The position numbers and the translations under genes are program-made. A stretch of 64,000 nucleotides of DNA, from positions 62,001-126,000 of the forward strand of contig NZ_CP038462.1 in NCBI RefSeq assembly GCF_004777465.1, read 5' to 3'. Position 1 is the first letter of the stretch, and every line of letters begins with the position of its first letter. Below the pieces are notes generated by a model. That model saw only the letters and a program-made list of their open reading frames with translations, was not told where the DNA came from and made no database searches. This document shows, piece by piece, positions 37,185 through 45,859 of this stretch. Source of the DNA: Nocardioides daphniae. Lineage in GTDB: Bacteria > Actinomycetota > Actinomycetes > Propionibacteriales > Nocardioidaceae.

Positions 37185-37223
37185 AGCGCCCCGATCCGGT
37201 ACCCGAGAGCCGGTCGGGGCGCT
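37185..37223 (+). terminator. Rho-independent-like terminator
   Basis: Stem AGCGCCCCGA-CCGG / CCGG-TCGGGGCGCT with one bulged base, followed by TCTTTG. It lies between the 36671 gene and ssb. Confidence 0.7.
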
Positions 37224-37397
37224 TCTTTGCGCCTCCGGTGACCGCCCCTGCCTCCGCGCAGACCCCTGCTGCCGCTCCACGCGAGCTCGAGCGGACCGGA
37301 AACAAGTTCGGGCCAGGTGATCGCTGCCGGACCTCGATCGGACCTAGGTGATTGCGAGACCGATTCCCGACGTCTCGCCGTCACCTAGGAGGAAGTC

Positions 37398-37787
37398 ATG
37401 TCCACCACCGTCACCTTCGCCGGCAACCTGGCCGAGGTTCCCGAGCTGCTCTACACCCGCGAGAACAAGCCGTTCGTCAGCTGCCGGGTCCTGGTCAACC
37501 GGCGCGTGCAGAACGACGAGGGGGAGTGGGTCAACGACGAGCCCACCGCCCACAACGTGAAGTTCTTCGGCTCGGCCGCCACCCACGTGCACGACAGCTG
37601 CGGATCCGGCGACCCGATCTTCGTTCACGGCCTCGAGCGCACCGAGAGCTGGCCGGACAAGGAGACCGGCGAGAAGCGCACCAAGGACGTCGTGGTCGTC
37701 GACAACCGCTTCGGCGAGGTCGGCCTCTCGCTCAAGTACGTCTCCGCGCGCATCGACCGCGCCCCGCGCGCGGCCCAGGCCAGCTGA
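37398..37787 (+). CDS. ssb: Single-stranded DNA-binding protein
   Basis: 129 aa, ATG with AGGAGGAAG upstream. OB fold: TTVTFAGNLAEVPELLYT, FVSCRVLVNRR, HNVKFFGSAATHV, GDPIFVHGLERTESW and VGLSLKYVSARID. It lacks the acidic DIPF-type tail of chromosomal SSB, as usual for plasmid copies. It would coat transferred single strands and fits the relaxase/primase context. DUF4192 follows 20 bp later. Confidence 0.9.
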   Translation: MSTTVTFAGNLAEVPELLYTRENKPFVSCRVLVNRRVQNDEGEWVNDEPTAHNVKFFGSAATHVHDSCGSGDPIFVHGLERTESWPDKETGEKRTKDVVVVDNRFGEVGLSLKYVSARIDRAPRAAQAS

Positions 37788-37807
37788 GCCCCAGGAGGTT
37801 CGCCCCG

Positions 37808-38835
37808 ATGGATCTCGTGGTTCAGTCCCCCGACGAGCTGCTCGCCGCGGTGCCGCACGTCCTCGGCTTCAAGCCCGAGGAGTCGATCGTCCTAGTGCCG
37901 TTCCGGCCCGGGCGGCCGATCATCCGCGTCGACCTCCCGACGAACGCCGCCGGCCGCGAGCAAGTGTGGGACGCCATCAGCGGCCCCTACGGCCGCCACG
38001 CCCGCCCCGGCGCACGCCTGGCCATCCTCTGCTTCACCGAGGACCGCCGCAGCGCCGAGCTGGCCAGTCAGCACCTGTCCAACCGCCTCGAGACAGTGGG
38101 CATCACCACCCATATCCGACTGTGGGCCGACGGGGAGCGGTGGCGTGAGTTCAACACCGGCCAGACCGGCCTGCAGACCCAGGACACTGCCGAGCGCATC
38201 GCGGCCGCGACCGTGCTCGCCGGGGCCGCCCAGCCGGCGGCCAACCGGGCCTCCCTCGCCGCATCCATGGTCGGTGACCGTGAGCCGATCGCCCAGCTGC
38301 TCTCCGCGGCTCGATCGGCGGCCGCGACGAGCACGCCAGGCGTCGAGCGGGACTGGGCACTGGACCGGCTCGAGCAGTTCCACACCGACGGCAACCGGCT
38401 CTCCGACGTCGACGGCGCCCGGATGCTCGTTGCGCTGGAGACGATCGGCACCCGCGACGCGCTCTGGGAGGACATGAGCGGGAGAACAGCACCTCCCACA
38501 TGACGCTGTGGAACGACCTCACTCGTCGCGCCCCGGACGAGGTCCGCGCGGCGCCGGCCTCCATGCTCGGGTTCGCCAGCTGGCTGCACGGCGACGGCGC
38601 GAAGGCCTGGTGCGCGCTGGACCAGGTGCCCGCCGACCGGCCCTACTCCATGGCCGCCATCGTCGCCTCGGCCCTGCAGAACGGCATCCACCCACGCGAG
38701 TGGGAGCGATACCAGACCCAGATGCGCGACCTCGCCGGCGAACTCGACGAGTCCTTCGTCCCCCAGCCGCCGAGCCAGCAGCGCGACCTACCGGGCACCC
38801 GGCCCGTCACCGACCGACCCGCCCCGGGCCGCTGA
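37808..38835 (+). pseudogene. DUF4192 protein, one frameshift
   Basis: Starts MDLVVQSPDELLAAVPHVLG; FKPEESIVLVPFR and RPGARLAILCFTED are typical DUF4192 strands. The frame breaks near 38479 (WEDMS / GRTAPPT). Adding one C gives WEDMSRENSTSHMTLWNDLTRRAPDE without a gap, then the C-terminal FASWLHGDGAKAWCALDQVP. Full length about 342 aa. DUF4192 proteins are common in actinobacteria; function unknown. Confidence 0.75.
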
Positions 38836-38848
38836 GGAGGAAACCGCC

Positions 38849-39013
38849 ATGAACCACGACGACACTGACCCGATCGACCAGGCCCAGCCCAGCGCCATCG
38901 AGCGTCAGCTGCGCCGCCTGGTGGGGCCCGAGCCCGCGGCCTACGCACCCGACAAGCGCCTCGACGTCATCCACGAACCCGACCTCGAGCTGCTGTGGGG
39001 AGGCCCGGCATGA
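38849..39013 (+). CDS. Small acidic protein, 54 aa
   Basis: ATG with GAGGAGG upstream; stop overlaps the DprA start (ATGA). It contains IERQLRRLVGPEPAAYAPDK and ends LDVIHEPDLELLWGGPA. Good ribosome site and overlap on both sides support a gene. Function unknown. Confidence 0.45.
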   Translation: MNHDDTDPIDQAQPSAIERQLRRLVGPEPAAYAPDKRLDVIHEPDLELLWGGPA

Positions 39014-39800
39014 GCGTCGACGTCGACGACGCCGACCGACTCGCCCCGCGTCACCCTCAGCCGGACCATCGAGCCCGGCGACCTGCGCGTGACCGGGCTG
39101 GTCAGCGAGCTCGGCGCCAGCAAGGTCCTCGACTACCTCGAGGCCGCCGGCAGGGTCGAGTCCCACTGGGGCTTCGGCATCGCCCAAGAGGTCGGCCGGC
39201 TCGGCCACGTCGACCCTCCCAGGTGCTCGAGCAGGCCAACGAGCAGGGCATCCGCTTCATCGTCCCTGGCGACGCCGAGTGGCCCACCCAGCTCGGCGCG
39301 CTCCGCGGCGCCGGCGCCCTCCACGACCGTGGCGGCGAACCCGTCGGCCTATGGGTCCGCGGATCCCACGACCTACGCCAGCTCGCCGGCAACGCAGTCG
39401 CCGTCGTCGGCTCACGAGCCGCCACCAGCTACGGCACTGAACAGGCAACCGAGCTGAGCCGCGACCTCGCCCGGATGGGGCACACCGTCATCAGCGGTGC
39501 CGCGTACGGCGTCGACCAGGCCGCACACCGCGGTGCGCTCCTTGCGGGCGGCCCGACCATCGCGGTCCTGCCCGGCGGCGTCGACCGGCCCTACCCGGCC
39601 GCACACGCCCAGCTGCTCGATGCGATCGCCGAGCGCGCCCTGGTCGTCTCGGAAGCGCCCCCGGACACCGCCCCCACCCGCACCCGATTCCTGGCACGGG
39701 ACAGGATCGTCGCCGGCCTCGCCGAGGGAACCCTGGTCGTCGAGGGCGCCGTACGCAGCGGCGCCCTGAACACCGCCCACTGGACCACCAACCTGCACCG
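39010..39800 (+). pseudogene. dprA: DprA-like DNA-processing protein, frameshifted and truncated
   Basis: ATG overlapping the previous stop. Two indels (one extra C at 39044-39047, one missing base near 39214-39217) join MSVDVDDADRLA to RVTLSRTIEPGDLRVTGLVS and then QVLEQANEQGIRFIVPGDAE. The Rossmann core is clear: VAVVGSRAATSYGTEQATEL, VISGAAYGVDQAAHRGALLAG, TIAVLPGGVDRPYPAAH, LARDRIVAGLAEGTLVVEGA, SGALNTAHWTTNLHR. After that the usual PVxAVPG continuation is absent and an unrelated tail follows. DprA loads RecA on incoming single strands. Confidence 0.75.
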
Positions 39801-40001
39801 CCCACGGCGATCCGGCACTACGTCGGCTGGACGCAGCAGGCGAACCCGCGAAAGCGGATCAACCGCCACGGCCGTGCCGCCCAGCGCGAGATCGTCTACC
39901 TGGAGCCGGGCACGCTGCGCGACGAGGAGGCGATGAAGCGTGTGGGCGTCTGCCCCAAGTGCGGCGAGAGTCTGCGCGACTCCTTCGCTGCGCGGCCCTG
40001 A
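39801..40001 (+). pseudogene. C-terminal remnant of an unidentified protein fused after DprA
   Basis: In the frame that opens at about 39800 the sequence reads ATAIRHYVGWTQQANPRKRI, then NRHGRAAQREIVYLEPGTLR and a zinc-ribbon-like half CPKCGESLRDSFAARP. It is unlike the DprA C-terminus, so a deletion probably joined two genes. The upstream part is not in the window. Confidence 0.4.
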
Positions 40002-40021
40002 ACGCCGCGCAGCGGCGCAGG

Positions 40022-40290
40022 TCAGTGGTCGGGACCGGTCCAGTTCGGGTCCACAGGGACCGGGATCAGGTCCTCGATCCGCAGCCAGTCCATCTTCACG
40101 ACCGGTTTGAGTGCGGCGTCGTCGTGCCAGACCACGAGGGCCTCCAGCGCCGTCCCTCGCGCTTCCAGTCGAGGATGAGACCCCGGGACGGCTTGAGCCG
40201 GCCGGTATTACGGATCAGCACGAACCGCACGTCGCCGTACGGCCGCCACGCGTCGTTCTTCGGCGGGTTGGCAGACACGTCGGCGCTCAC
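40022..40290 (-). pseudogene. Small hypothetical protein B of an SOS-boxed pair, one frameshift
   Basis: GTG at 40290 overlaps the stop of the paralogous gene upstream. Frame 1: VSADVSANPPKNDAWRPYGD, VRFVLIRNTGRLKPSRGLIL, DWKREG. After a break near 40150: ALVVWHDDAALKPVVKMDWL and a final EDLIPVPVDPNWTGPDH. One missing base gives 89 residues. RGLILDWKREG...ALVVW parallels PGLLLEWRRAG...GRVVY in the neighbour. Confidence 0.55.
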
Positions 40291-40589
40291 TCGGTGGTGA
40301 GCAGTTCGGCCGGGATCCACTCCTCGACCGTGGCCCACCGGCCTGGTCGCAGCTGCGCGAGGTAGACGACCCTGCCCTCCCACAGGTGCCCGGCCCGCCG
40401 CCACTCAAGGAGCAGTCCCGGCCGCGGATGTGCGGCGTCGACGGGAACGCTGACCCAGCAGTGGCGCCCGGGATGCTCGGGACCAGCTGCAGCTGCGGCC
40501 GGCCGCGATGTGCTGCGGTCGGTGGAGTCGACGCGGACGCGACCCTTCAAGGGGATGCCCGCCCCGCGCCCGTAACCGCCGCCTGCCAT
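40287..40589 (-). CDS. Small hypothetical protein A of an SOS-boxed pair
   Basis: 100 aa, ATG at 40589. Basic N-terminus MAGGGYGRGAGIPLKGRVRV, then GRHCWVSVPVDAAHPRPGLL and LEWRRAGHLWEGRVVYLAQL, ending RWATVEEWIPAELL. Such small proteins are often found next to SOS mutagenesis genes (dnaE2/imuB) in actinobacteria; I recall this from context, not from a search. A LexA-type box lies 12 bp upstream of the start. Confidence 0.55.
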   Translation of the reverse strand: MAGGGYGRGAGIPLKGRVRVDSTDRSTSRPAAAAAGPEHPGRHCWVSVPVDAAHPRPGLLLEWRRAGHLWEGRVVYLAQLRPGRWATVEEWIPAELLTTE

Positions 40590-40600
40590 GACGCCTAGGG

Positions 40601-40616
40601 TAGAACACGTGTTCGA
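40601..40616. promoter_or_regulatory. LexA SOS box
   Basis: TAGAACACGTGTTCGA: a perfect GAAC-N4-GTTC core with one outer mismatch to the actinobacterial consensus TCGAAC-N4-GTTCGA. It lies just upstream of the minus-strand pair and 80 bp before the + strand gene at 40696, so it could control either. Confidence 0.75.
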
Positions 40617-40695
40617 AGTGCGGGCGCTGTGAGGTAGTCGTCGAACGTCGTCGAACCGACCTCGTTGTGTCGGTCGAGTGCCGTAGTTTCTGGCC

Positions 40696-41477
40696 ATGAA
40701 CAGTCACGGCCGCGCGGCTATCCGGTTCACCCTGAACGGCCAGCGCTACGAGCTCGCGCGAGAGGACGTCGAGGCGCGCCTGGTCGACGTGAACCCGGAC
40801 GCGATCCGCAAGCACGCGGTGAGGGTCAACGACACCTGGTTCCCGGCCGTCCAGGCCTTCGAGGTCGCCACCGGCATCCCGCGCTCCGAGTTCATCTCCC
40901 ACACCGCCGCCGGCACCTGGCCGCGCTGGGGTTCGAGGTCGAAGGCAACGTCGAGTCACGCACGACGTCGTTGCCCACCGTCAGCGCCGCCGCTCCGGTG
41001 CCCGTTGCGCAGGCCGCGCGACCGGCTGGCGCAACGCCGGTGGTCGGAGGAGGGGAGTGGCACACCGAGGCCAACGTCCAGGCCGCACTGGTCACCGCGC
41101 TGGCCGGCGAGGGCTGGCGCATCCTCTCGGTCGCCAACACCGCCACCAAGGAGCACGGCATCGACGTCATCGCCTCCCGCGACGGCCTCACCGTCGGCGT
41201 GGAGGTCAAGGGATTCCCGAGCCGCAACTACGCCGACCCCGCACGGGCCGGCGAGGCCAAGCGCACCAGCCCGAGCACCCAGGCCGGCCACTGGTTCTCC
41301 CAAGCCGTGCTGGCCGCGATGCGGCTACGCGGCAAGGAGCCCGGCTGGGGCAGCGTGATCGCCCTGCCCGACTTCCCGCGCTACCGCGACCTGCACGCCG
41401 AGACGGCCGGGTCGCTCGCCGCGGCGCAGATCGAGGTCTGGTGGGTCGAACAGGACGGAACGGTGCACCGTTCGTGA
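40696..41477 (+). pseudogene. Restriction-endonuclease-like PD-(D/E)XK protein, one frameshift
   Basis: ATG 40696; MNSHGRAAIRFTLNGQRYEL starts an N-terminal domain (RKHAVRVNDTWFPAVQAFEV, IPRSEFISHTA). A break near 40907 is repaired by one base (SHTARRHLAALGFEVEG). The C-terminal nuclease fold has EANVQAALVTALAGEGWRIL, HGIDVIASRDGLTVGVEVKG (Asp and E-x-K), SPSTQAGHWFSQAVLAAMRL and WWVEQDGTVHRS. About 260 aa. First of four + strand genes with nuclease-type folds; the stop overlaps the next start. Confidence 0.7.
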
Positions 41478-42181
41478 CGGCCCCGAAGTGGTACCGCCGG
41501 CCGGACGGGGCCGGCCTGGTATTCCGGAAGCCTCCGCGACTGGCCAGCTGGAACAAGTCGACCGACCCGGACCAGGTGCGGCTCCGCGAGTACCTCGAGG
41601 ACACCGCACAGCTCGTATCGCCCCAACTGACGGCCGGCGGCCCGTGGGCGCTGCTGCTCGAGGTCGGGCTGCCGGCCGCGCGCGACCTGGTCGACATGGC
41701 TGACCTGGACAACTACGCCTTCCCGCTGGCCACCCGGCTCCGCAACGAGGACCTGGTGACGGTCTGGTGTACCAAGAAGCACGCCGAGACCTCACGAGTG
41801 CACGTCGCGCCCGCGCACGAGACGCCGGGGCCCGGAACGACCTTTACGGTCCGTACCACCGCCTCGGCCTCGACGACGGCCTACAAGGAGCAGGTCCGGT
41901 CCGCCGTGGTCGACGCCGCGGTGATTCCCGCAGGCGCCGTGCAGTTGCAGCTGGCCTTCGTCGTCGGGCCGCAGCGCAACTGGCTGACCCTGTGGAAGCC
42001 CACGATCGACGCTCTCGACCCGCTGCTGGGCCGCACCCGCGACGATCGCGACTGGCATCCCCAGGACGGGCGGATCACCGACCTCGGCCTGCACGTGGCC
42101 GTCGACCCCTCACTTGGCCACGACATACTGATCAGCATCGCCGCGGCTCCAGCCGCCCCCGGAATGGAAGATCCCGCATGA
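41474..42181 (+). CDS. Hypothetical protein, possibly RusA-like
   Basis: 235 aa, GTG overlapping the previous stop. N-terminal half: WYRRPDGAGLVFRKPPRLAS and LREYLEDTAQLVSPQLTAGG. C-terminal half: VQLQLAFVVGPQRNWLTLWK, PTIDALDPLLGRT, DGRITDLGLHVAVDPSLGHD. The order 'LWKP-x-IDAL...DGRI-DL' resembles RusA Holliday-junction nucleases, where Asp residues in similar places bind metal. The match is weak. Coupled to the GIY-YIG gene (ATGA). Confidence 0.4.
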   Translation: MTAPKWYRRPDGAGLVFRKPPRLASWNKSTDPDQVRLREYLEDTAQLVSPQLTAGGPWALLLEVGLPAARDLVDMADLDNYAFPLATRLRNEDLVTVWCTKKHAETSRVHVAPAHETPGPGTTFTVRTTASASTTAYKEQVRSAVVDAAVIPAGAVQLQLAFVVGPQRNWLTLWKPTIDALDPLLGRTRDDRDWHPQDGRITDLGLHVAVDPSLGHDILISIAAAPAAPGMEDPA

Positions 42182-42987
42182 CGCTCACCTTCGCCTCGAT
42201 CATCGCCAGCGCCGGCCTCGACCCGGCCGCGGCCATGGTCATCCGGCACGCCTACGTGCGCGAACACGAGGACGGGACGGTAGGGCTCCACGGCGACTCC
42301 TCGGACGAGGAGATCTTGGCCTACACGAGCGTCCAGGTGGCCAACCCCCGGATTTTTCCGGCACAGCCTCCAGGTGTTTGGATCGTGTTCCGCCCCGAGG
42401 GCGGCGACCGCGCTCGGCTGTGGTCCGTCCTGGTGAACCATGGAGAGACGCAGAACGACGGGCTGCGTCGCACCTTCCACCTCGAGCACTCCGAGCTGAT
42501 GAGCGACCTGCGGAACCGGCTCGTCATCGGCTGGCGCTCCCCGCGGACGTGGCGGATCCACGCGACCACCGCGGCCGGGTACCCGGTGATGGAGATCGCC
42601 GACGCCGAGCCGGTGAGGTTCCCCGGGTTCGACGCGCTCACGCTGGACTACCCCCAGCTGCAGGCCGTCATCCGGGAGCACCGCTACGCCGCCTGGCGCA
42701 CCGCACTCTCGTCCGTGATCGGGGTCTACCTCATCACGGACACCCGCGACGGCCGCCACTACGTGGGCAAGGCCGACGGCGCCGAGAACATCCTGCAGCG
42801 CTGGGCCGCGTACGCGACCAACGGTCACGGCGGCAACGTCGAGCTCCGCAACCTGGACCCGTCCAGCTTCCGCCTCTCGGTGCTCAGGGTGTTCGATCCC
42901 GCCACCCCGACCCGCGAGATCGACGCCGCCGAGAGTCACTACAAGTACGCGCTCGACTCCCGCCGGCACGGCCTCAACCGCAACTGA
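42178..42987 (+). CDS. GIY-YIG nuclease-domain protein
   Basis: 269 aa. The N-terminal 170 residues are a domain of unknown type (GVWIVFRPEGGDRARLWSVL, RRTFHLEHSELMSDLRNRLV). The C-terminal part is GIY-YIG: GVYLITDTRDGRHYVGKADG with Y-V-G, an R in LQRWAAYATNGHGGN, and E-S-H-Y-K-Y near the end as the catalytic Glu region. It probably cuts DNA; the N-terminal domain may recognise the target. Translationally coupled to the gene upstream. Confidence 0.75.
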   Translation: MTLTFASIIASAGLDPAAAMVIRHAYVREHEDGTVGLHGDSSDEEILAYTSVQVANPRIFPAQPPGVWIVFRPEGGDRARLWSVLVNHGETQNDGLRRTFHLEHSELMSDLRNRLVIGWRSPRTWRIHATTAAGYPVMEIADAEPVRFPGFDALTLDYPQLQAVIREHRYAAWRTALSSVIGVYLITDTRDGRHYVGKADGAENILQRWAAYATNGHGGNVELRNLDPSSFRLSVLRVFDPATPTREIDAAESHYKYALDSRRHGLNRN

Positions 42988-43027
42988 CCACCAGCTTGTT
43001 GTCGGCGGTGTCCAGGAGAGTGCCCTC

Positions 43028-44299
43028 GTGCCACTGACGGCGCAGCACGCCTCGGCCGGCGTGCTCGACGCAACCGTTGATCCGCTCGGCGAAGGAGTGC
43101 TCTGGGAGGCGATCCACCGGGCGCGACCCCGCGCGCACCTGACCTGCCGAGAGTGCGGCCACGGGCTTCACGCGAAGGTCTCGCCCAAGGGGCTGCGGTT
43201 CTTCGCCCACGACCGCGCCGCTCCGACCTGCTCTCTGGTCGGTGAGACGATGGCCCACCGACTGCTCAAGCTGCAACTGGCCTCAGCCATTCGCGATGCC
43301 GGGTGGTATGCCGAGCTCGAGGTCGCCGGGGACGGCTGGCGGGCCGACGTGCTGGCGACCAGCCCCGACGGCGCCCACCGGATGGCTTGGGAGGCTCAGC
43401 TGGCACAGATCACCGTCGACGAGCTGCGTGAGCGCACTGCTCGGATGGAGGCTTCCGGTGTGCCGGTGTGCTGGGTCACCGATCACGAGCGGCCGTGGAT
43501 CGGAGCGGTCCCCGCCATCCGGCTGTCCCTGGTCGACGAGCCCGGGCCGCCAACGGCCGTGGATGCCACGGTCATCGACGGGACCGGCGTGTTCTGCGAG
43601 TCGTGGTGTCCGCGCCGGCGCTGCGAGAACGACGGCGGTGCCCCCGGTCCTTGTCCTGGTCACGGCTGGTGGCGCCCGGTTGAGCCGGGCCTGGACCTCC
43701 GCGTGTTCGTCGCCGGCGTCCTCGCCGGCACGATCAGAGCGCACCGGACTCCCAGGTACAGCAGGCTCTTCACTGAGTCCGAACGGATCGTCTGGACCAC
43801 CCGGCCTCACGTCATCACCGAGCGCACCCAGCTGGAAGCCAGCGAGCGTCGCCGTGAACACGACGGCCTTGCGACGGCGGAGCATGAGCGACACCTGGCG
43901 GCGATCGCGGCCAAGCTCGCCCGCCAGCAGGCACTCACGCCGCCGGCGGTCGAGCGCGTCGGCCGAGAGGCGCGCGGCTACGTCGGCGTGCGAGACGCGA
44001 CGCCCGAGTGGGCGATGGGCGTGCCGCTGTTCGTCCACGACATGCCGCAGGGCGTGATCAGCCCGGTGGTCAGCAGGATCTCGGCCGAGGTTCGTGCGCG
44101 ACTCCGGGGCCTGACCCTGTTCGTCGCCACTGAAGCGGAGCGGCGGGCTCTCGCGCGGGCATGCGGACCCGAGCAGAGGATCGTGCTGTTCGAGGTCGAG
44201 ATCCCGGACCAGCCGCAGCCGCCGGCGGCGATCTACTCGGGCACCTTCTGGAGTCGGCGGCAGTGGGCGGCTGCTGCCTCCCGACGAACCAGGCGTTAG
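43028..44299 (+). CDS. CoiA-like competence/nuclease-fold protein
   Basis: 423 aa, GTG with AGGAGAG upstream. A zinc-ribbon-like start (LTCRECGHGLHAKVSPKGLR, FFAHDRAAPTC) and a nuclease-like core (ETMAHRLLKLQLASAIRDAG, WYAELEVAGDGWRADVLATS, RMAWEAQLAQITVDELRERT) match CoiA-type PD-(D/E)XK proteins. Asp of WRADVL and Glu-x-Gln of WEAQ are the likely active site. A long charged helix follows (RREHDGLATAEHERHLAAIA). CoiA acts on DNA during recombination in competent cells. Its stop overlaps the convergent DUF429 gene stop by 3 bp. Confidence 0.65.
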   Translation: MPLTAQHASAGVLDATVDPLGEGVLWEAIHRARPRAHLTCRECGHGLHAKVSPKGLRFFAHDRAAPTCSLVGETMAHRLLKLQLASAIRDAGWYAELEVAGDGWRADVLATSPDGAHRMAWEAQLAQITVDELRERTARMEASGVPVCWVTDHERPWIGAVPAIRLSLVDEPGPPTAVDATVIDGTGVFCESWCPRRRCENDGGAPGPCPGHGWWRPVEPGLDLRVFVAGVLAGTIRAHRTPRYSRLFTESERIVWTTRPHVITERTQLEASERRREHDGLATAEHERHLAAIAAKLARQQALTPPAVERVGREARGYVGVRDATPEWAMGVPLFVHDMPQGVISPVVSRISAEVRARLRGLTLFVATEAERRALARACGPEQRIVLFEVEIPDQPQPPAAIYSGTFWSRRQWAAAASRRTRR

Positions 44300-44757
44300 C
44301 GCCGGACCGGCAACGCGATCCAGCCCTCCACGGCCGCGGCCGCGAGGTGCTCCGTGGGGATCTCGTCGGTCTCTCCTCGGCGCGCCAGGCCGGCGATCGC
44401 CGCGCAGAGAACCGCGTCGAGGGCATCGTCAGTCTGGATGCAGAGATCGGCGTACTCGCCCAGCTGGAGCCAAGGCAGCACGCATCCGATCAGCTGGACC
44501 AGCGCAGCGCGCCGGCGCGCGTTGGCCGGTTCGCGGCCCTTGTATCCCTGGTGGGGGAGGCCCCAGAGCTTGAGTGCAGCCGCCGGGTAGACCTCGACGA
44601 CGGGACCGGCGCGGCCCGTCCGACCGACCTCGATGCCTGTGACGGTCGCGCCGTCGTCGGTCCATTCAAGGGTGGCGACGCCGGTCTTCTTCGGGTCGGC
44701 CGACAGGTCGATGCCGGCGGTCAACATGACCGATCGTTGCGCCACGATGCGGGGCAT
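44296..44757 (-). CDS. DUF429 RNase H-like nuclease-fold protein
   Basis: 153 aa from an ATG that shares the A of the previous TGA; an ATG at 44727 (MLTAGIDLS) is an alternative. AGIDLSADPKKTGVATLEW has the first acidic residue of the RNase H-like fold. VVEVYPAAALKLWGLPHQGY and TDDALDAVLCAAIAGLARRG supply the family motifs (E-x-YP, DD-x-DA), ending EGWIALP. Predicted nuclease; substrate unknown. Last gene of the minus-strand operon. Confidence 0.75.
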   Translation of the reverse strand: MPRIVAQRSVMLTAGIDLSADPKKTGVATLEWTDDGATVTGIEVGRTGRAGPVVEVYPAAALKLWGLPHQGYKGREPANARRRAALVQLIGCVLPWLQLGEYADLCIQTDDALDAVLCAAIAGLARRGETDEIPTEHLAAAAVEGWIALPVRR

Positions 44758-45344
44758 CAGGAAGCGAGGTTGACGCGGTAGACGGACGGGTCCGCAGCCG
44801 CCACAACGGCTTGGCGGTCGTACTCGACCAGGGTCGGGTCGGTGAGTGCACACGTCACCACGGCCAAGGCCCAGTCGGGATCGGTCTCGGCGGTGCGCAG
44901 CTCGTTGCGGGTGAGGAGGATCGAGGGCATGGAGCTGGACACGCCTTTGACCTCGAGGTGGCGCTGCTCGTCGTGGCGCGTCGCGGTCAGGTCCCAACCG
45001 CACTTGAGGTGCGCGACGCGGGTGATGGTCCAACCAGCTGCTTCGTAGTGGCGCTGGACCGCGGCCTCGGCGGCCAGCTCGACTTTGCGGCTGGTGGCCG
45101 GGTCACCGAAGCCGGCGCCCCACGCGCCGACGGCGATCGTGCTCGAGGTCTCGCGTGGGTCGCCGGGGTGAACTGGGGTCTCGAGCATGCCGCTGTACTC
45201 CCGGATCAGCACTGGCACTGAACGTGGGTGGGTCCGGTAACCCAGTCCGCGCTCGGTGAGGAGCTTGACCAGGTCGGTGCGGAGCGGGATCAGGCGATGG
45301 CGTGTCTCGGTGCCGATCTCAAGCAGCTCGGCCCACAGGGTCAT
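44757..45344 (-). CDS. DUF3883 (PD-(D/E)XK-like) protein
   Basis: 195 aa. N-terminal MTLWAELLEIGTETRHRLIP and LLTERGLGYRTHPRSVPVLI. C-terminal VELAAEAAVQRHYEAAGWTI, LKCGWDLTATRHDEQRHLEV, KGVSSSMPSILLTRNELRTA: the G-x-D...EVKG pattern with a following LTRNE is DUF3883. DUF3883 domains occur at the ends of many defence helicases; here the domain is alone. It overlaps the DUF429 gene. Confidence 0.7.
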   Translation of the reverse strand: MTLWAELLEIGTETRHRLIPLRTDLVKLLTERGLGYRTHPRSVPVLIREYSGMLETPVHPGDPRETSSTIAVGAWGAGFGDPATSRKVELAAEAAVQRHYEAAGWTITRVAHLKCGWDLTATRHDEQRHLEVKGVSSSMPSILLTRNELRTAETDPDWALAVVTCALTDPTLVEYDRQAVVAAADPSVYRVNLAS

Positions 45345-45365
45345 GATGTTGCCCGGGGAGCGGTG

Positions 45366-45548
45366 TCAGTCGCCGTCGTGGGGCGCTGCGGTGTCCCACA
45401 GGTAGGCGTGGAGGAGGGTGAGGAGCTCTTCCTGTTCCTCGGCCGGGTACAGCTTGAGCGGGACGCGTGCGAGGCCGGCGTCGTCGGCTCGCGTCAGGCC
45501 GGCGCGGATCAGCTCGACGAGCCTGGCGTTGGAGTCCTGTGAGGTCAC
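45366..45548 (-). CDS. Small hypothetical protein, 60 aa
   Basis: GTG start overlapping the upstream stop. NARLVELIRAGLTRADDAGL and EEQEELLTLLHAYLWDTAAP, two helices. No family recognised. 21 bp before the DUF3883 gene. Confidence 0.4.
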   Translation of the reverse strand: MTSQDSNARLVELIRAGLTRADDAGLARVPLKLYPAEEQEELLTLLHAYLWDTAAPHDGD

Positions 45549-45859
45549 GGCGATCGCTCACGGCCCCGCGGGTAGTCGACGTCGAAGTGGTCGGCGATGA
45601 TCTGCGTGGTCTCGCATCCCCAGCCGGACCGCCGGTCCATCGGGCCCGGTTCGTCATCGAGGGAGTCGCAAACGCCGGTGCCGGATCCGCAGTCGCGGTG
45701 CAGCGTCAAGAGCTTGCGTGCGAGCGGGTCGTTGATCGTGTTGAGTCGTCGCATCGCGTCCACCCACCGCGAGACCGGGGCGGTGGAGTCGTCGACCTCG
45801 TGCACGACGTCCATGTGCCACGCGGCGCTGGCCTCTTCGTCGTACTCGTAGCGCGTCAT
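45545..45859 (-). CDS. Hypothetical protein, 104 aa
   Basis: ATG overlaps the previous stop (ATGA). Acidic: MTRYEYDEEASAAWHMDVVH, WVDAMRRLNTINDPLARKLL. The later part has three Cys (HRDCGSGTGVC, WGCETTQ). No family recognised. Part of the minus-strand run 46113-44296. Confidence 0.4.
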   Translation of the reverse strand: MTRYEYDEEASAAWHMDVVHEVDDSTAPVSRWVDAMRRLNTINDPLARKLLTLHRDCGSGTGVCDSLDDEPGPMDRRSGWGCETTQIIADHFDVDYPRGRERSP

